Source of the DNA: an uncultured Bacteroidales bacterium | GTDB lineage: Bacteria; Bacteroidota; Bacteroidia; Bacteroidales; Bacteroidaceae | Assembly: GCA_902783615.1 (NCBI GenBank) | Contig: CACZRQ010000028.1 | Coordinates: 1-13,511 of the forward strand | Reading direction: 5' to 3' | Length of the DNA: 13,511 bases | In this document: one piece after another, positions 1 through 6,172 of the stretch | Layout: every line of letters starts with the position of its first letter | How positions within the stretch are numbered: the stretch's first letter is position 1 | Program-made: the position numbers and the translations under genes | The notes under the pieces: model-generated | What the model saw: the letters and a program-made list of their open reading frames with translations, nothing else | Told to the model about the DNA's origin: nothing | Databases searched by the model: none

Positions 1-1
1 G

Positions 2-850
2 CACAGTGAGCAATCCCACACCAGAACGCAAGCAAGCCTTGGCTGCCAAAACCGAAGCACCTGCCATGCCCTGCTGACCAGCAATGAGCAACGCTCTGCC
101 AAAATCGCCCTTATGCGAGAACCTGCTTCGAATCTTCAACTGATACCTCATGTGACCAGCATCGCCCATTTCGTAAGGGGTATAAGTCTGGCGAATCCCC
201 TCCTTGCTCAGACCAATATCGAGCACCTTCCAAGCACCCACGTATGGTTCGTTCTCTGCAAACAGAAACGCCAGTTTGGGGAACTGAAGCGTGAGCGTAT
301 AGTCGGCTTTCACCACATGATCCATGATGTTTGAGGTATTGTCCTCTCCCATCAAGCCGCTGGGAATATCGATGCTCACCACAGTAGCTTCCGATGCGTT
401 GATGAACTTCACCAGCGAGGCAAAACCTCCTGAGAGGGGCTTGTTCAGCCCACTGCCAAACAAGCCATCAATCACCACATCATCATCCGTGAGCTGAGGT
501 GGCACAAACTGGTTGGTCACCTCATGAAACTCTACCCCATCGGCAATGGTCAGCAAGTCGCGGTTTGCTTCACAATCGGCCGACAGCTTGCCTGTGGTAT
601 TGAACAGATAGACTAATGGTTGGTAGCCGTTTTCCGCCAGCAAGCGAGCCACAGCCAAAGCATCGCCTCCATTGTTGCCAGGACCAGCAAAAATGACAAA
701 GCGGGTATCGTCCTTATCGGGCCACTGGCTCATAATCTCTTTTGCAACAGCCTGTGCCGCACGTTCCATCAAAGCCAATGAATCGATTGGCTCATGCTCG
801 ATGGTATAGGCATCCAACAGCCTAATAGCTGATGTTGGAAATATTTTCAT
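2..850 (-). CDS. nnr: Bifunctional NAD(P)H-hydrate epimerase / ADP-dependent NAD(P)H-hydrate dehydratase, 3' part missing
   Basis: This cytoplasmic metabolite-repair enzyme (YjeF family) converts damaged, hydrated NAD(P)H back to NAD(P)H. The epimerase half interconverts the R and S hydrates and the dehydratase half removes water using ADP. I translated 283 codons from the ATG at 850 (MKIFPTSAIRLLD) with no stop before the window edge. The epimerase domain shows GPGNNGGDALAVARLL at about residues 56-71, IDGLFGSGL near 127-135 and the family motif DIPSGL near 162-167. The dehydratase domain begins around residue 245 with HKGDFGRALLIAG and continues through the glycine-rich SGVGLLTV at the edge. 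A full-length protein would be about 500 residues, so roughly the last 40% lies beyond position 1. It follows the acid phosphatase gene after a 154-bp gap holding hairpins and repeats, so it may have its own transcription unit. TAACTTTA (856-863, minus strand) is a weak -7-like box without a clear -33 partner. Confidence 0.95.
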   Translation of the reverse strand, partial: MKIFPTSAIRLLDAYTIEHEPIDSLALMERAAQAVAKEIMSQWPDKDDTRFVIFAGPGNNGGDALAVARLLAENGYQPLVYLFNTTGKLSADCEANRDLLTIADGVEFHEVTNQFVPPQLTDDDVVIDGLFGSGLNKPLSGGFASLVKFINASEATVVSIDIPSGLMGEDNTSNIMDHVVKADYTLTLQFPKLAFLFAENEPYVGAWKVLDIGLSKEGIRQTYTPYEMGDAGHMRYQLKIRSRFSHKGDFGRALLIAGQQGMAGASVLAAKACLRSGVGLLTV

Positions 851-880
851 AATGATAAAGTTATTAGCCCTCTCTCTTAA

Positions 881-949
881 CGGAGAACATACTCACTCCT
901 CTTATCGGAGAACATACTCACTCCCTCTAATAGAGTATATACTCCCTCC
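881..949. repeat. 25-bp-period direct repeat in the nnr / acid phosphatase gap
   Basis: A 19-bp sequence beginning CGGAGAACATACTCACTCC lies at 881-899 and is repeated exactly at 906-924. A degenerate third copy (TAGAGTATATACTCCCTCC) at 931-949 keeps the same 25-bp spacing. The third copy contains the 12-bp palindrome GAGTATATACTC at 933-944. A short hairpin (CCCTCC, TAAC, GGAGGG; 950-965) follows. No coding potential is apparent here. The function is unknown; the sequence could form a structured RNA leader or a protein-binding site ahead of nnr. Confidence 0.7.
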
Positions 950-967
950 CCCTCCTAACGGAGGGTA

Positions 968-988
968 CTCCCCCTTACTAAGGGGGAG
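968..988 (-). terminator. Strong hairpin between acid phosphatase and nnr (terminator candidate)
   Basis: A perfect 10-bp inverted repeat (CTCCCCCTTA and TAAGGGGGAG) surrounds a single C, so the actual loop must open a few base pairs. It begins 17 bp after the stop of the acid phosphatase gene in the direction of transcription, a natural place for a terminator. It lacks a clear U-tract on the minus strand, so it may be an RNA-end stabiliser or a repeat-derived palindrome instead. The adjacent six-base-pair hairpin at 950-965 could reinforce it. Confidence 0.45.
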
Positions 989-1004
989 AGTCTTTTGGGG
1001 TATA

Positions 1005-1817
1005 TTAATTCATCTCAGCGGGATTGAAGGAGAAGGTGGAAGGAGCAATCTTGCCATCTTTCTTCAACTTTGCAAACTCCTTCTTGGCTTTCTCCAACTG
1101 CTTCTGGAAAGCTTCGTTGGCATGCAGACGAGCAACTACACCAGCGGCAACGACACGGCCATTATCCACATCACTCTGATAATGATAGCCGGCAATCACG
1201 CGACTCTCACCTATCTCATAACCACGTTTCAGAATCTCGTTCTGGCGATCTACATTGATCTCCGCCAACACCAAAGCCGTAGCCCAACCAATGGCGGTAT
1301 GTCCTGACGGATAAGAACCATTGTTTACCAGAGCAGCCTCATCCTCAGGCACACTGGTACCAATGCCAAAATACACAAACGGACGCATACGCTGATAATA
1401 TACCTTGGCCTCACCACCACTCAGTACACCAGCATCGCCGTTCATATTGGTCATCAGCTTATAAATCTCCGGCGTGTTCTGTTCATTGATCTCAATGCCG
1501 AAAGCCTCACTGAAAGCCACAGCTACACCCTTGGGTGATACGTCAGCATCGGCAACAGCCTGCGCGCCACGTGGGCGAAGACGCTGGTAGCGACCCCAGT
1601 TGAAGCGAGCCTCATCAACGGCAAACTTAGCACTGCCTGGCTCGGGAGGAGGAGGCAACAGATACACACTGCTGGGCACCTCATTCTCTTCCAAGAAGAA
1701 ATACTGAGGAGCTGTTGTACGGTCATACACGGCGGCACGAGCTTTTGAAGCTGCATCTTGTGCCATTACATTCGTTGCAGCAAACACACAGGCTGCGAAT
1801 AAAATAAGCTTTTTCAT
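1005..1817 (-). CDS. Class A non-specific acid phosphatase (PhoN-like, PAP2 superfamily), secreted
   Basis: This predicted periplasmic enzyme hydrolyses phosphate monoesters through a phospho-histidine intermediate. The 270-residue product starts with a signal peptide (MKKLILFAACVFAATNVMAQ, probable cleavage after AQ at 20). All three PAP2 motifs are present: K138-x6-R145-P146, the class A signature GSYPSGHT at 167-174 with the acid-base H173, and S205-R206-x5-H212-x3-D216 with the nucleophilic H212. The N-terminal stretch YLLPPPPEPGSAKFAVDEAR near 52-71 is also typical of class A enzymes, which are about 250 residues long. The start lies 12 bp after the stop of the membrane PAP2 gene, so the two are probably co-transcribed. 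Natural substrates cannot be read from sequence; a broad-specificity phosphatase is expected. Its membrane-bound neighbour belongs to the same superfamily but lacks a signal peptide and has several transmembrane helices. Confidence 0.95.
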   Translation of the reverse strand: MKKLILFAACVFAATNVMAQDAASKARAAVYDRTTAPQYFFLEENEVPSSVYLLPPPPEPGSAKFAVDEARFNWGRYQRLRPRGAQAVADADVSPKGVAVAFSEAFGIEINEQNTPEIYKLMTNMNGDAGVLSGGEAKVYYQRMRPFVYFGIGTSVPEDEAALVNNGSYPSGHTAIGWATALVLAEINVDRQNEILKRGYEIGESRVIAGYHYQSDVDNGRVVAAGVVARLHANEAFQKQLEKAKKEFAKLKKDGKIAPSTFSFNPAEMN

Positions 1818-1829
1818 AACATATTGATT

Positions 1830-2525
1830 TTAAATTTGTATCGAATAATAAGCATACAGGGATATACCTACAATAGTCAGGAGGCAGACCACGATGGGCA
1901 CCCACCATTGCCTCACCTCCGACAAAGCTTCCTGCTTGGTGAGTCTTCTGTAGATAAACCAAACGATGGTAGCACCCAGCAGACCGACCAAAGCACCACA
2001 GAGGATATCACCAGGATAATGAACACCCAAATAGATGCGGGAATAACAGTTTACGATGGCCCACACCATCATAAAGGCAGGCAACGGACTTCTGCGCATG
2101 AGGAAATAGAGGAAAAACACCAATCCGAACGAGTTGGCGGCATGACTACTGGGGAAGCCATATCTTCCGCCTCGATAGCCATCAACGATATGTACCATGT
2201 CGCTAATGGGGTTCTCCAAATTGGCAGGACGCAATCTGCCCACTGCATGCCGAATCAAAGAAGAGCTCATCTGGTCGGTCACCACAATGACCAGTGCGAT
2301 GGCCACTATACACATCATTGCCTGCTTGGCTGTCATATTCTTCAATAAAAGATATGCCAAAGACAAATACATGGGCACCCATATCCACTTGCCCGTGAAA
2401 AGCATCATGAAAACATCAAAGAATGCATTGTGGGCACTGTTAAGCCATAGCAGCAAATCGGTATCCACATCATTGATCATGGCCCATTGACCATCGACTA
2501 TTATTTCATTTATCATACTTATCAT
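1830..2525 (-). CDS. Integral-membrane PAP2 family lipid phosphatase
   Basis: This multi-pass inner-membrane protein of the PAP2 superfamily probably dephosphorylates a lipid phosphate or diphosphate on the outer face of the membrane. Undecaprenyl diphosphate, phosphatidylglycerol phosphate and lipid A are all possible substrates and cannot be distinguished here. It has 231 residues from the ATG at 2525. The motifs are R92-x6-R99-P100 (Arg in place of the usual Lys), F124-PSSH-128, and S162-R163-x5-H169-x3-D173. Hydrophobic helices lie near 44-61, 68-83, 132-143, 151-161, 176-191 and 206-227. The start is uncertain. The first 15 codons overlap a degenerate heptamer tract, and family members usually begin close to the acidic stretch seen here as VDTDLLLWLN, so the ATG at 2480 may be the real start. 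The longer start lies 3 bp from the upstream LtaS-like stop, suggesting translational coupling. Confidence 0.92.
   Translation of the reverse strand: MISMINEIIVDGQWAMINDVDTDLLLWLNSAHNAFFDVFMMLFTGKWIWVPMYLSLAYLLLKNMTAKQAMMCIVAIALVIVVTDQMSSSLIRHAVGRLRPANLENPISDMVHIVDGYRGGRYGFPSSHAANSFGLVFFLYFLMRRSPLPAFMMVWAIVNCYSRIYLGVHYPGDILCGALVGLLGATIVWFIYRRLTKQEALSEVRQWWVPIVVCLLTIVGISLYAYYSIQI
2485..2498 (-). repeat. Two degenerate heptamer units in the 5' end of the PAP2 gene
   Basis: Two neighbouring 7-bp units, CATTGAC and CATCGAC, match the ATTGACN repeat found elsewhere in the window. They translate on the minus strand as IVDGQWAM, resembling the SIVNGQWSM heptads in the neighbouring genes. They fall between the two candidate start codons (2525 and 2480). 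Two units could be coincidence, so confidence is moderate. Confidence 0.45.
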
Positions 2526-2528
2526 AGT

Positions 2529-4595
2529 TCACCGTTTTGAGATATCATCATATAGTTTCTGTAGGTAAGCCTGTCCTTTCCGAAGGTTGACTCCAGGCTG
2601 GGATCCTTCATCATAAACCGTCTTACCCATTTGATTATCAAATATCAAAGTATTGTCTTCGGTCACCATGCCAAAGGCATCGGGTACCGTAAAGAAAGCA
2701 AAGTGAGGATTGTCAGGATTCAGCATGTCTTTGCTGAAAGTAAACTCATCGTGTGGCAATTCCATCAGAGCCAACAAGGTAGCAGCTATGTCTTGCTGAG
2801 AACCAATGGTGCTGATTCTCTGAGGTTCTTTCACTACTCCACCTATCATGATGAGGGGTATCTGATAGCGCTCAGGTGTAAAGTTGCTGATGAGTTCGGG
2901 ATAGGCTCCCAGATGATCGGGCACCAGCACAACCAAAGTGTTTTCCCATTGTGGCAATTGCTTGAAGGTTTGGATGAAACGGCCTAAACAATCGTCGGTG
3001 TAGGCGAAAGCGTTCAGACGCTCATTGTCCAAACGATGATAGGGTACTTCGAAGGGTTCGTGACTGCTGGAGGTTTGGAGGACTTTGAACCACGGACGAT
3101 GGACAATTGACGATTGACCATTGACATCGTGCTCCGCACGATTGATATCACGCTCTGCGTGATTGACAAATCGCTCATGCGATTTTGAATCTGCCTCAGA
3201 TTGAAGGTCGGACAGAAGGCGATTGAGAACCACCTCATCGTGGGCACCCCATTTGCTCAACCGTTCGCTCATGGGGAAATCTACATCGCTGATAATCTTG
3301 TCGAAACCCTGTGCCATCAAATATGATCGCATATTGGTGAAGTCGGCATCTCCTCCATAATAGTAGGTAGCCTCGTAGCCTGCCCGTTTCAAACTACGGG
3401 CAATGCCAGGCAGGTTTTGCGTCTTGCGAGGGTATTTCATCAAACTGGTGGTGGGCTGCGCAGGATAACCACTCAAAATGGATACCAATCCGCGATCTGT
3501 GCGAAAACTGTTGGCATAGAAATTGGTAAACAAGATTCCTTCCTGAGCCAAAGCATCCAGATTCACAGCCACATCGGGCTCGCCTCCCAAGGTTGCCATC
3601 AGCTGGGAGGAGAAGCTTTCGAGAATGATGAAGAGGACGTTGGGCATTGACAATTGAGCTGCGCTCCAATTTCGTCGCGACTCGGCATAGTTCAAGCAAG
3701 CTTGACTCTGCTCTCGCTGCTCCGAAAAGTGACGATTGACAATTGACGATTGAGCTTCGCTTTGCTCTCGCTGCTCCGAAAAGTGACTGTTATCCACCAG
3801 CGTTTGGAAGATGGCGGTGGCTTCGGCATCGTCCATGAAGCGATACTGGTTGGCAAAGTCTGCTTGCTTCGAGAGCGACTCCATCAGATTGAAGGCAGGG
3901 TTCAGGGCAGCATGATTCAGTCGCATATCAGTGCTGAAGAACACTTTGCCTGTGTTCATGGTGGAAACGGTGAAGCCGCCTCGGATGGGGATGAAGAGGA
4001 AAGCAAGGAGGATAAGATTGACGATTGACAATCTACCATTGACCATTGACCATTGACCATTGACGATTGACGATTGACAATTATAATGATTCTTATCTTT
4101 CTGCCAAAGCCTCAAACTGCGGAACACATTATATATAATAATGGAAGTAGCAACGATGGCCAAGAGACCCATGAGGATGTACAGCCAACTCACACTGGCA
4201 AAGGCATCTTTAGGTGATGAGAGCAAATAGAACAACGGGGTAGCATCGAGACGAAAACCCCAGAACTCATAGAGTCCCATATCAGTCACCAAAATAATGG
4301 CCACCACAGCACTCATCACGATGAAATAGGTTTTCATGGCGATGCGCACCCATGAGCGTTGGGTCCAGATGCCAGCACTGAGCAAGATGCCAGGAATAAT
4401 GGTAAGATAGCCGGCTATTGAAGCATCCAGCTTCAGTCCGTGCCACATCACAGCCAACCAGTCTGTCCACGAGGTATCGGCATACAGCCCATGATACCAG
4501 GCCATGAACAGCGGCTTCTGAATGGCGAAAATGGCTACCCAAGCCACAAATATCGCCACCAGTTTCAGCCATGAATAATTATTCCTACCCATCAT
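2529..4595 (-). CDS. LtaS-like membrane sulfatase-fold phosphotransferase with repeat-derived insertions
   Basis: This protein has the LtaS layout: five N-terminal membrane helices (about 11-31, 60-77, 89-109, 137-157, 194-206) followed by an extracytoplasmic alkaline-phosphatase/sulfatase domain. LtaS-family enzymes move phosphoglycerol, or a related head group, from a phospholipid. Candidate active-site residues are E326 (ILESFSS), nucleophile T366 (SFRTDRG), H512 (SSHEPFE) and D560-H561 (VPDHLG). Numbering is from the ATG at 4595 (689 codons); an in-frame TTG at 4637 would add 14 residues and overlap the upstream stop by 8 bp, but I consider ATG likelier. Three low-complexity insertions come from the heptamer repeat: residues 173-194 in the cytoplasmic loop before helix 5, 270-317 in the linker to the catalytic domain, and 470-500 just before H512. 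Bacteroidetes are not known to make Gram-positive lipoteichoic acid, so the acceptor is unknown. Confidence 0.9.
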   Translation of the reverse strand: MMGRNNYSWLKLVAIFVAWVAIFAIQKPLFMAWYHGLYADTSWTDWLAVMWHGLKLDASIAGYLTIIPGILLSAGIWTQRSWVRIAMKTYFIVMSAVVAIILVTDMGLYEFWGFRLDATPLFYLLSSPKDAFASVSWLYILMGLLAIVATSIIIYNVFRSLRLWQKDKNHYNCQSSIVNGQWSMVNGRLSIVNLILLAFLFIPIRGGFTVSTMNTGKVFFSTDMRLNHAALNPAFNLMESLSKQADFANQYRFMDDAEATAIFQTLVDNSHFSEQREQSEAQSSIVNRHFSEQREQSQACLNYAESRRNWSAAQLSMPNVLFIILESFSSQLMATLGGEPDVAVNLDALAQEGILFTNFYANSFRTDRGLVSILSGYPAQPTTSLMKYPRKTQNLPGIARSLKRAGYEATYYYGGDADFTNMRSYLMAQGFDKIISDVDFPMSERLSKWGAHDEVVLNRLLSDLQSEADSKSHERFVNHAERDINRAEHDVNGQSSIVHRPWFKVLQTSSSHEPFEVPYHRLDNERLNAFAYTDDCLGRFIQTFKQLPQWENTLVVLVPDHLGAYPELISNFTPERYQIPLIMIGGVVKEPQRISTIGSQQDIAATLLALMELPHDEFTFSKDMLNPDNPHFAFFTVPDAFGMVTEDNTLIFDNQMGKTVYDEGSQPGVNLRKGQAYLQKLYDDISKR
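3098..3125 (-). repeat. Heptamer tract of four units inside the LtaS-like gene
   Basis: Four consecutive 7-bp units (GATGGAC, AATTGAC, then GATTGAC and CATTGAC) lie in frame and encode the segment around GQSSIVHRP. The tract continues in exact 7-bp phase into the palindromic units at 3126-3188, making one 91-bp run (13 x 7). The coding strand reads GTCAATN, the orientation without stop codons. Confidence 0.85.
3126..3188. repeat. Three 21-bp palindromic units in tandem inside the LtaS-like gene
   Basis: Hairpins begin at 3126, 3147 and 3168, exactly 21 bp apart. Their stems are ATCGTGC/GCACGAT, ATCACGC/GCGTGAT and AAATCGC/GCGATTT, with loops TCC, TCT and TCAT. Each unit closes with TGAT, TGAC or TGA, keeping the end of the ATTGAC heptamer. 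The stems differ in sequence yet all keep seven perfect base pairs. Each unit encodes one heptad of the protein, for example HAERDIN and RAEHDVN. This looks like a structured relative of the heptamer tract immediately to its left. Confidence 0.85.
3645..3787 (-). repeat. Composite repeat (heptamers, hairpin, two 25-bp modules) inside the LtaS-like gene
   Basis: From left to right this holds two heptamers (3645-3658), a hairpin GAGC-TGC-GCTC (3656-3666), a unique stretch, a 25-bp module at 3709-3733, heptamers at 3734-3754, and a second identical 25-bp module at 3763-3787. On the minus strand the module begins GTCACTTTTCGGAGCAG and ends GAGAGCA. It encodes HFSEQREQS twice. A third copy with one mismatch lies between ruvC and pulA at 8207-8231. 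The whole block is in frame and adds about 48 residues between the last membrane helix and the catalytic domain. Confidence 0.85.
4016..4082 (-). repeat. Nine-unit heptamer tract inside the LtaS-like gene
   Basis: Nine consecutive 7-bp units run from 4016 to 4078 followed by AATT. Most are CATTGAC or GATTGAC; the unit at 4030-4036 (AATCTAC) is a variant. On the coding strand the tract gives heptads such as SIVNGQW and SMVNGRL. It falls in the short cytoplasmic loop between predicted helices 4 and 5, a position likely to tolerate insertion. Confidence 0.9.
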
Positions 4596-4629
4596 CCTAT
4601 CAGATTCCTTATCGATTGTCAAAGAGGCA

Positions 4630-6165
4630 TCATTCAACTATTTTCATCAGCTTCAGCCGATGATCGATGCATGGCGGCAATTCGTTTTCAAAATGCGTGA
4701 CCATCATCAACGTCTTGCCCTCACGACGGCAGAAAGCATCGATGATGCCTTTCACTTTCTGACGATTGAAAGTATCCAATCCATGCAGCGGTTCATCGAG
4801 AATCAGCAACTCGGGGTCTTTCACGAAAGCCCTGGCCAGCAGTACCAAACGCTGTTCACCATCGCTCATCTGCAAAAACCTGCGATCGGCCAGATGAGCA
4901 ATGCCAAACGTTTCCATCCATTGCAGGCAGACCTCACGTTGTTCGGGTTTGGGCTTCACATACAGCCCGATACTATCGTGCAAACCACTGGCAACTATGT
5001 CAATAGCCGGCAAGTTCTTCAGGTAGGCACGATGCATTTCCGGACTCACATAGCCAATGTGCTTCTTAATGTCCCAAATGCTCTCGCCCGTACCTCGCTT
5101 GCGTCCAAAAAGACTCACATCGCAAGCATAGCTTTGAGGATTGTCGGCACAAATGATGCTCAGTAACGTCGATTTGCCACATCCGTTCTCACCACTCAAA
5201 GCCCATTTCTCGCCTCGCTTCACCACCCAATCCAGATCCTTCAATATGGTTCGGGTGCCATAGCGGATGCAGACTTTGTTCAGACGGACGATCTCCACTT
5301 CTGTCACCCCTACAGGGTTCTCATCCTGAGCTGAATGCTTATACAGGGGTTTCGTTTCACTACACCCCTGCCTATATTCTGTCACCCCTTCGGGGTTCTT
5401 TTCCATTCCCATGATGCCATCAAACCACTGGCGATAGTCCGATAAAGTGGTTTTGGCTGCCACTTTCATGTCCTTCACCCTCACCACATGCGTGATGAAA
5501 TCGGGAACACTGTCCATCATGCTCATGACCAAGATGAGCTGAATGCCTTGATTGGCCAACTGCATCAAGAGACTTGTCAGCAGATCACGGGTAGCAGCAT
5601 CCAGACCGATATAGGGATTGTCGATGATGAGGATGCGAGGTTGGGAAATCAACATCTTTGCCAACTGGAACTTGCGCATCTCGCCACTACTGAGCAGGAT
5701 GATAGGCTTCTCCAACATCTCCTCTATATGAAAGATATCGAAGAGCTGCTTCTGCAAGTCATGTTGCTCGTAGTCACCCAACAAGTCGCGCACCAACGAT
5801 ACCTCATCCAAATCGGTTGAGTTCCAGCGCTGTTGATAATAATAATTGGTATCAGCGCTACCAAAGGTATCGCGAAAACTGATGTGCTTGATATTTCGAT
5901 ACACCTCTGTCCATGGCGAAGGAGAGAAATCATAGTCGAGTGAACCAGCATGAAGTGGATACTTGCCCATCAGCATATCCACCAGTCGGCTCTTGCCGGC
6001 TCCATTCTCACCTACAATTGCCACCTGCTCGCCCTTGAAAATCTCCAAGCTGATAGGTTCAGCCATACGGGCATCGGGCAGGCGAGGCCAAGCTTCCGAC
6101 AATTTGATTGACCATTGACAATTGACCATTGACGATTGAGCTTCGCTCATTTGTTCATTATTCAT
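4630..6165 (-). CDS. Double-domain ABC ATPase (ModF-like), no membrane domain
   Basis: This 511-residue cytoplasmic protein contains two ATP-binding cassettes and no membrane segment. Domain 1 has Walker A GENGAGKS (52-59), signature LSSGEMRKF and Walker B ILIIDNP, with Asn where the catalytic Glu normally sits, so it may bind but hydrolyse ATP poorly. Domain 2 has Walker A GENGCGKST (about 325-333), signature MSDGEQR, and an intact Walker B LLILDEP followed by HGLD and a switch His in VTHFENE. The tandem layout and C-terminal THFENELPPCIDHRLKL resemble E. coli ModF (about 490 residues), whose role is unclear; a specific transporter partner is not visible nearby. Two segments are repeat-derived: residues 9-22 (heptamers, where the first beta strand of the cassette is expected) and about 256-289 (linker with NPEGVTE and NPVGVTE). 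It starts 6 bp after the pulA stop. ATGs at 6150 and 6129 are alternatives. Confidence 0.9.
   Translation of the reverse strand: MNNEQMSEAQSSMVNCQWSIKLSEAWPRLPDARMAEPISLEIFKGEQVAIVGENGAGKSRLVDMLMGKYPLHAGSLDYDFSPSPWTEVYRNIKHISFRDTFGSADTNYYYQQRWNSTDLDEVSLVRDLLGDYEQHDLQKQLFDIFHIEEMLEKPIILLSSGEMRKFQLAKMLISQPRILIIDNPYIGLDAATRDLLTSLLMQLANQGIQLILVMSMMDSVPDFITHVVRVKDMKVAAKTTLSDYRQWFDGIMGMEKNPEGVTEYRQGCSETKPLYKHSAQDENPVGVTEVEIVRLNKVCIRYGTRTILKDLDWVVKRGEKWALSGENGCGKSTLLSIICADNPQSYACDVSLFGRKRGTGESIWDIKKHIGYVSPEMHRAYLKNLPAIDIVASGLHDSIGLYVKPKPEQREVCLQWMETFGIAHLADRRFLQMSDGEQRLVLLARAFVKDPELLILDEPLHGLDTFNRQKVKGIIDAFCRREGKTLMMVTHFENELPPCIDHRLKLMKIVE
5299..5399. repeat. Palindrome-bearing direct repeat in the linker of the ABC ATPase
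   Basis: A 23-bp sequence beginning TTCTGTCACCCCT is present at 5299-5321 and again, with two mismatches, at 5377-5399. The second copy folds as ACCCC-TTC-GGGGT (5384-5396). Between them lies another inverted repeat, CAGGGGT (5344-5350) and ACCCCTG (5364-5370). The block is in frame, encodes NPVGVTE and NPEGVTE at its ends, and sits exactly between the two ATPase domains. Sequence and structure are unrelated to the ATTGACN heptamers, so this is a second repeat family. I saw no further copies in the window. Confidence 0.75.
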
Positions 6166-6172
6166 TGTTCAT
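6106..6172 (-). repeat. Two adjoining heptamer families at the start of the ABC ATPase gene
   Basis: Five ATTGACN units occupy 6106-6140 and are followed by a hairpin GAGC-TTC-GCTC (6138-6148). Next come three units of a different heptamer, TGTTCAT, TATTCAT, TGTTCAT (6152-6172), whose minus-strand reading is ATGAACA/ATGAATA. The second family overlaps the pulA stop codon and provides the ABC start at 6165. Three ATGs spaced 7 bp apart place one ATG in each reading frame; only the middle one opens onto the long frame. Confidence 0.8.

Noticed and set aside
1824..2348. Plus-strand open frame of 174 codons
   Set aside because: It lies opposite the membrane PAP2 gene, whose motifs are all intact, and has no recognisable features.
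3098..4082. CRISPR array
   Set aside because: Units are 7 or 21 bp with no unique spacers, are translated in frame, and no cas genes are present.
4596..4637. TTG start of the LtaS-like gene at 4637
   Set aside because: A TTG without a ribosome binding site is less likely than the two adjacent ATGs at 4595; it is kept only as an alternative.
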